Assembly (NCBI GenBank): GCA_030641185.1
Contig: DAOWHY010000002.1
Span: 1-10,758 of the forward strand
Direction: 5' to 3'
From: Candidatus Moraniibacteriota bacterium
GTDB lineage: Bacteria; Patescibacteriota; Minisyncoccia; JAHIHE01; JAGLIN01
Length of the DNA stretch: 10,758 bases
Below, in pieces: positions 6,636 through 10,758 of this stretch; the stretch's first letter is position 1, and every line of letters starts with the position of its first letter. The position numbers and the translations under genes were made by a program. A model generated the notes under the pieces. It did not search any database. It saw nothing but the letters and a program-made list of their open reading frames with translations, and was not told where the DNA came from.

Positions 6636-9600
6636 ATGCCCGTACGAAAAAAATATAGAAAACAAAGTTTGATTGTAAAACGAAGAAAGAAAGCTACTCG
6701 TTTGAAAGGGCTTAGTTTAAAGTTGCCCAAGTTAAGTCTTAGAAAGAAGAAAGCGGTTAAAAATTTATATAGTGAAAATAAAAATAATAATAAGCGATTG
6801 ATTAAAAAAAGCGCCGCGCCTTCTTTATTGGGAAAATTCAAAAAACTTTTTGTGGGTGGTGGCAAAAAAAGCAAAAAGAGATTTAAAAGGACATTTAAAA
6901 CAGCTTTTAGATTAGCGGCTATTTTATCTGTAATCGGATTAACTGTAGTAGTCGGCATTTTTATATATTTTTCAAAAGATATTCCCGATCCAAACAAGAT
7001 AACTGATCGTAGTGTCGCTCAATCAACCAAAATTTTTGACCGAACTGGCGAGCATCTTTTATATGAAATTCATGGGGAAGAAAAAAGGACGATTATTTCT
7101 CTTGATGATGTTTCAAAACACCTAATAAACGCGACAATTTCTTCAGAAGACCAAAAATTCTATGATCATTATGGAATTGATTTTAAGGGAATAGCGCGAG
7201 CAGTCTATAAAGACATAATTGCGGGCGAAAAGGCTCAGGGCGCTTCAACGATTACTCAGCAGCTGATTAAAAATTCCACTTTAACTTCGGAAAAAACTTT
7301 TACGAGGAAAATAAAGGAAATAATTTTAGCGATTGAAACGGAACAAAAATTTAGTAAAGATGAAATTTTGGAGATGTATCTCAACCAAATTCCCTATGGC
7401 TCTAATGCCTATGGAATAGAAGCGGCGGCAAAAACATTTTTCGGCAAGTCTGCCAAGGATCTTGATATTTCAGAAGCGGCATTGTTGGCCGGTCTTCCAA
7501 AAGCGACAACCTATTATTCGCCTTATGGCGCGCATCCTGAAGCTTTGGAATCTCGCTACAAAAATATAATTAACCAAATGCTTCAAGAGGGATATATAAG
7601 CGAAGAGGAAGCAAGAGAGGCCAGAGAAGTAGAAATATTAAAGAAAATAAAACCGTTTCAAGAAAATATAACAGCGCCACATTTTGTGATGTTTGTTAAA
7701 CAGCAATTAGTGGATGAATTTGGCGAGGAGAAAGTTGAAAAGGGCGGGTTGAAAGTATATACCACTCTTTTTTACGAGATGCAGATGATTGCTGAAGACG
7801 CGGTTAGAAATGGAGCAGAGGAAAACGCAAAAAATTATGATGCTCACAATGCCGCCTTGGTAGCGATTGATCCGAAAACGGGAAAGATTTTATCAATGGT
7901 TGGCAGTAAAGATTATTTTAATATTGAAGAAGACGGTAATGTTAATGTTGCTATTTCGCCTTATCGCCAGCCAGGCTCGTCCTTTAAGCCGTTTGTTTAC
8001 GCAACCGCTTTTAAAAAGGGTTATACGCCGGATACAATTCTATTTGACACCTATACAAACTTTGGCATTGACGGAAGTGGAAAAGAGTTTCGTCCGCAAA
8101 ACTACAATTTAAAATATTCCGGACCGGTAACAATAAGACGGGCGTTGGCTATGTCTCTTAACGTTCCAGCGGTAAAAACGTTATATTTAACAGGAATAGA
8201 AGATAGCATTCAGACTGCTCGCGATCTTGGAATTACAACTCTTAATAATCCGGATACATATGGTTTATCTTTAGTGCTGGGAACTGGCGAGGTTAAATTA
8301 TTAGATATGGTTTCCGCTTATGGAGTTTTTGCGAATGATGGATATAAAAATGATTATGTGAGCATTTTGAAAATAGAAGATTATAACGGAGAAATTTTAA
8401 AAGAATTTAAAGAAGATTCTAAACAAGTTTTAGACGCGGAAATAGCAAGAAATGTGACAAGTATTTTATCTGATAATGTCGCCAGAACTCCGGCTTTTGG
8501 TTCAAAGAGCGATCTATATCTTGGCGAGAGATCAGTTGCGGCTAAAACAGGAACAACAAATAGTTATAAAGACGGTTGGACGATTGGCTATACGCCGAGT
8601 TTGGCAGCAGGTGTTTGGGCGGGAAATAATAGTTCTAAAAAAATGAAGCGCGCTGGAGGGATTAAGGCGGCGGCGCCAATCTGGAATGATTTCATGTCGC
8701 GAGTTTTGGCGCTTGATCCAATTGAAAAGTTTGCATCTCCAAAGCCGATAAAAACAAACAAGCCAGTTCTTAATGGAGAATATAAAAGCGAGGTAATTAT
8801 AAAACTTGATAAGGCGTGCGGAGATAAATTGGCAAATGAGTTGACGCCAGAGGATCAAATAGAAGAAAAGGTATATTTAACGGCGCATAACATTTTATAT
8901 TATGTTGATAAAAATGACCCGCAAGGAAACTATCCGAAAAATCCAGCCGAAGACGAACAATTTGTAAGGTGGGAAGGACCAGTTTTGGAATGGCTGGGAG
9001 AAAACGCGGATGAGATAAATGTTGAGTTGCCGACGGAAGTTTGTAATTTAAGAAATGAAGATAGTTTGCCAATTTTGGAAATTGTCTCTCCGCAGAATAA
9101 TCAAATTATTCAAGGTGATAAAATAAAAGTAAAAGCCGAAGCACTGGCGGAATTTGACATTAGCCAGATTGATTTCTATTTTGATGATGTTTTAATAGGA
9201 ATTGGAAAAGTTTCTCCCTATGAAATTTATTATAAAATACCTGTTGGAACTGAAGAGGGCGCGCATCAGATTATTGTTCGAGCATATGATCAAATCGGCA
9301 GTTCGGTGGAAAGGAAGATATCGGTAATAATAAGCGACAATCAAGTTTTATATCTGCAGCCGATTTTGGGAAAAGATTTTCCATATGTTCTAAATGCGAT
9401 AAAATCAAATAATGCCGCGGAAAGCGTGACTTTTTATTATCAGTTGGACAGTATTTTTGATGCGGATTTAAATCTAATCCAAAAACCCGGACCGAAATAC
9501 GAAATCAGAAAAACGACTTTCCCCGTGCCCGGAGAGGAAAATTTATATCAGACTTTGTGGGAAGAAGACAAAACATATTTCATCTCCGGGAAATATAAAA

Positions 9601-9671
9601 TTTTTGCGGTGTCGGAAGATAAGAGGGGAAAATTACAGGAGAGTAATGCGAGGTTTGTGGAGATTAAATAA
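6636..9671 (+). CDS. Class A penicillin-binding protein (GT51 glycosyltransferase + transpeptidase)
   Basis: This 1011-residue bifunctional peptidoglycan synthase belongs to the PBP1A type. A very basic cytoplasmic tail (1-90) precedes one membrane helix (about 92-113). The GT51 domain (about 125-300) has SSEDQKFYDHYGID (169-182) with catalytic Glu171, GASTITQQLIKN (202-213), and EMYLNQIPYGSNAYGIEAAA (246-265). The transpeptidase domain (about 400-690) has SxxK at 448-451 in QPGSSFKP with nucleophile Ser448, SLN at 507-509 and KTGT at 637-640. All catalytic motifs are intact. After the enzyme core comes a segment with two cysteines (C728, C803) and an Ig-like domain (about 810-900, ILEIVSPQNNQIIQGDKIKV), then a final beta-rich part. 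It polymerises lipid II and cross-links the stems outside the membrane. An in-frame stop at 6624-6626 makes ATG 6636 the first possible ATG. No Shine-Dalgarno is seen. Confidence 0.96.
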   Translation: MPVRKKYRKQSLIVKRRKKATRLKGLSLKLPKLSLRKKKAVKNLYSENKNNNKRLIKKSAAPSLLGKFKKLFVGGGKKSKKRFKRTFKTAFRLAAILSVIGLTVVVGIFIYFSKDIPDPNKITDRSVAQSTKIFDRTGEHLLYEIHGEEKRTIISLDDVSKHLINATISSEDQKFYDHYGIDFKGIARAVYKDIIAGEKAQGASTITQQLIKNSTLTSEKTFTRKIKEIILAIETEQKFSKDEILEMYLNQIPYGSNAYGIEAAAKTFFGKSAKDLDISEAALLAGLPKATTYYSPYGAHPEALESRYKNIINQMLQEGYISEEEAREAREVEILKKIKPFQENITAPHFVMFVKQQLVDEFGEEKVEKGGLKVYTTLFYEMQMIAEDAVRNGAEENAKNYDAHNAALVAIDPKTGKILSMVGSKDYFNIEEDGNVNVAISPYRQPGSSFKPFVYATAFKKGYTPDTILFDTYTNFGIDGSGKEFRPQNYNLKYSGPVTIRRALAMSLNVPAVKTLYLTGIEDSIQTARDLGITTLNNPDTYGLSLVLGTGEVKLLDMVSAYGVFANDGYKNDYVSILKIEDYNGEILKEFKEDSKQVLDAEIARNVTSILSDNVARTPAFGSKSDLYLGERSVAAKTGTTNSYKDGWTIGYTPSLAAGVWAGNNSSKKMKRAGGIKAAAPIWNDFMSRVLALDPIEKFASPKPIKTNKPVLNGEYKSEVIIKLDKACGDKLANELTPEDQIEEKVYLTAHNILYYVDKNDPQGNYPKNPAEDEQFVRWEGPVLEWLGENADEINVELPTEVCNLRNEDSLPILEIVSPQNNQIIQGDKIKVKAEALAEFDISQIDFYFDDVLIGIGKVSPYEIYYKIPVGTEEGAHQIIVRAYDQIGSSVERKISVIISDNQVLYLQPILGKDFPYVLNAIKSNNAAESVTFYYQLDSIFDADLNLIQKPGPKYEIRKTTFPVPGEENLYQTLWEEDKTYFISGKYKIFAVSEDKRGKLQESNARFVEIK

Positions 9672-9681
9672 TTTTTTATTT

Positions 9682-9826
9682 TTTTTGTCATCCCAGAATT
9701 TTTTTCTAAAAGCGAAGCTTTAGAAAAAAATATCTGGGATCCAGTTAGTCTCATTTTAATAAGTTATACGGAAGATATTATTTATTGAGATAAACTGGAT
9801 TCCTGCCTCCGCGGGAATGACAAAAA
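9682..9826. mobile_element. MITE-like composite palindromic element with inverted termini
   Basis: The ends are TTTTTGTCAT-CCC (9682-9694) and GGG-AATGACAAAAA (9813-9826), inverted apart from one base. Inside are three structures. A hairpin of about 24 bp (9690-9740) has ATCCCAGA/TCTGGGAT at its base and a GAA loop. An 11-of-13 inverted pair lies at CCAGTTAGTCTCA (9741-9753) and TGAGATAAACTGG (9786-9798). A GC-rich palindrome sits at 9799-9818. There is no coding capacity. The right 84 bases recur at 6511-6594. The element begins 10 bases after the PBP stop, and its first hairpin, running into A/T tracts, could also act as a terminator. Confidence 0.75.
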
Positions 9827-9859
9827 CGAGAGATGAACTTTAATTATAATAACATAAAC

Positions 9860-10501
9860 ATGGCGAGAATTTTAATTTTTGGGGATAGTATAACTTATGG
9901 AGCCTGGGATGTGATGAGGGGGGGGTGGGCAGATCAATTGAAAGTTTTTTGTATGGAAAGGGAATTGAAAGATCCAAAATTTAATTATTCTGTTTATAAT
10001 CTCGGAATTTCTGGAGATAATTCTGATGATTTATTGGAACGGTTTGAATTTGAAATAAAACAAAGATTACATAAAGAAGATGAAATGATTTTGATTTTTG
10101 CAATCGGCATAAACGATTCTCAATTTATTTACAGTGAAAATAATTTTAGCGTACTTGCTGATAAATTTCAACAAAATATAAAACAATTGATAAACTTTTC
10201 AGGAAAAATATCTAATAAAACTGTTTTTATCGGACTTACTCCTGTTGATAAATCTAAAACATTGCCAATTCCATGGGATACTGATAAATCTTATGAGAAT
10301 AAATATATTTCAAATTATAACAATATTATAAAATCCATTTGCCGAGAAAAACAAGTTTATTTTCTTGATATGTTTAAGGAATTTAAGAAAACAGATCATA
10401 AGGAATTATTAGAAGACGGATTGCATCCGAATTCAGAGGGGCATCAGAAAATGTTTGAGATTGTGAGAGATTTTTTGATGAATGAGGGGATAATAAAATA
10501 A
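9860..10501 (+). CDS. SGNH/GDSL-family hydrolase
   Basis: With the ATG at 9860 the protein has 213 residues and begins MARILIFGDSITYGAWD, the usual beginning of this family. The frame also has an ATG at 9833 (222 residues), but the extra MNFNYNNIN adds nothing conserved and sits against the repeat. Numbered from 9833, the blocks are as follows. Block I is GDSITYG with nucleophile Ser19, block II NLGISGDNS with Gly61, block III GIND with Asn94, and block V DGLHPN with Asp195 and His198. All four are present, so it should be an active esterase/lipase-like enzyme of the lipolytic G-D-S-L type 2 group. Substrate is unknown: an acyl or acetyl ester of lipid, sugar or peptidoglycan is possible. No signal peptide is seen, so it is probably cytoplasmic. 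It follows the PBP gene after 188 bases, most of which is the MITE-like element. Confidence 0.88.
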   Translation: MARILIFGDSITYGAWDVMRGGWADQLKVFCMERELKDPKFNYSVYNLGISGDNSDDLLERFEFEIKQRLHKEDEMILIFAIGINDSQFIYSENNFSVLADKFQQNIKQLINFSGKISNKTVFIGLTPVDKSKTLPIPWDTDKSYENKYISNYNNIIKSICREKQVYFLDMFKEFKKTDHKELLEDGLHPNSEGHQKMFEIVRDFLMNEGIIK

Positions 10502-10527
10502 AATATTTTTATAGCGATTTAACAAGG

Positions 10528-10551
10528 GGCTCCAGTCAGGAGACTGGAGCC
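10528..10551. repeat. Palindromic hairpin, GC-rich, intergenic
   Basis: GGCTCCAGTC (10528-10537) and GACTGGAGCC (10542-10551) form a perfect 10-bp stem around AGGA. No T-tract follows on either strand. It lies 26 bases after the SGNH stop, before the real terminator, and looks like a dispersed palindromic repeat. Confidence 0.75.
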
Positions 10552-10593
10552 AACAAAAGATTGACAACAGTCCCAACAAAATAAATCAAACAA

Positions 10594-10633
10594 AAAAAAG
10601 AAGGCGACATTGGCTAATGTCGCCTTCTTTTTT
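10594..10633. terminator. Bidirectional terminator between the SGNH hydrolase and holA
   Basis: A perfect 18-bp stem (10594-10611 with 10616-10633) has the core GAAGGCGACATT and the loop GGCT. An A-tract enters the left arm and a T-tract ends the right arm, so it can stop transcription from both sides. It lies between convergent genes, nine bases from the holA stop. Confidence 0.92.
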
Positions 10634-10641
10634 AATTTATC

Positions 10642-10758
10642 TCAAACCGATACAACCAGTAAATCCAACGCTAATCTCGGATTTATTTTTCCCGTTTTGA
10701 TTGCCAAATCGGCGTCAAATAATTTTTGGTATATTTTCTTTAAATCTTCCATTTCAAA
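10642..10758 (-). CDS. holA: DNA polymerase III subunit delta, C-terminal end (5' part off window)
   Basis: The minus strand is open from the window edge to TGA (plus 10642-10644), giving 38 residues. They include MEDLKKIYQKLFDADLAIK followed by TGKINPRLALDLLVVSV. This is the typical last helical segment of HolA, where the pattern is L-x-x-L-x-x-AD-x-x-IK-x-GK-x-x-P-x-LALE-LL. The delta subunit opens the beta sliding clamp as part of the clamp loader. Only the C-terminal collar-domain end is visible, so the call rests on one short but characteristic stretch. The gene converges on the SGNH hydrolase across a shared terminator. The TGA stop adds evidence for the standard bacterial code. Confidence 0.75.
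   Translation of the reverse strand, partial: FEMEDLKKIYQKLFDADLAIKTGKINPRLALDLLVVSV

Noticed and set aside
8532..9072. Minus-strand ORFs opposite the 3' part of the PBP gene
   Set aside because: They are antisense to intact transpeptidase and C-terminal domains, and no recognisable protein is encoded.
1..10758. TGA-as-glycine genetic code (code 25)
   Set aside because: TGA ends the debranching-like, ROK and holA frames at positions expected for the families, and no conserved Gly falls on a TGA.

Overview
The window is AT-rich, bacterial and gene-dense, with lysine/asparagine/isoleucine-rich proteins, short intergenic gaps and few clear Shine-Dalgarno sites. It contains no rRNA or tRNA gene. 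TGA is used as a genuine stop (debranching-like gene, ROK kinase, holA end), so the code is the ordinary bacterial one and not the TGA=Gly code of Gracilibacteria/Absconditabacteria. The compact genes, the style of the class A PBP and the GH57/debranching/ROK set are compatible with a Candidate Phyla Radiation (Patescibacteria, Parcubacteria-like) genome. That placement is an inference from gene style, not proof.

Layout. (1) 1-1032: the C-terminal 343 residues of a GH57 alpha-amylase/4-alpha-glucanotransferase, whose catalytic domain lies off the left edge. (2) 1125-1634: a one-pass membrane protein of unknown function with a strong terminator behind it. (3) 1733-3544: a glycogen-debranching-like (alpha/alpha)6 glycosidase with its own promoter. 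(4) 3571-3701: a large imperfect inverted pair of palindromic repeats. (5) 3721-4608: a ROK-family sugar kinase, probably glucokinase. (6) On the minus strand, tyrS (6348-5155) followed by a GNAT acetyltransferase (5139-4645). (7) 6511-6635: a half copy of a mobile-looking repeat and a heptamer array upstream of (8) a 1011-residue class A penicillin-binding protein (6636-9671). (9) 9682-9826: a full MITE-like composite of palindromes. (10) An SGNH/GDSL hydrolase (9860-10501). (11) A hairpin, a bidirectional terminator and the C-terminal end of holA (DNA polymerase III delta) on the minus strand at the right edge.

How the genes fit together. The GH57 enzyme, the debranching-like enzyme and the ROK kinase form a plausible path from an alpha-glucan to glucose and glucose 6-phosphate. 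The PBP and the SGNH hydrolase next to it act, or may act, at the cell envelope. TyrS, the acetyltransferase and HolA are housekeeping genes.

The most unusual content is repetitive rather than a new multi-gene system. At least five kinds of small repeat sit in about 10 kb, and two of them lie inside conserved protein genes: a perfect palindrome in GH57 and a heptanucleotide array in tyrS, both read through in frame. One repeat pair shows compensatory stem changes, and one composite element has inverted termini. I saw no CRISPR array, defence system, transposase or phage gene.
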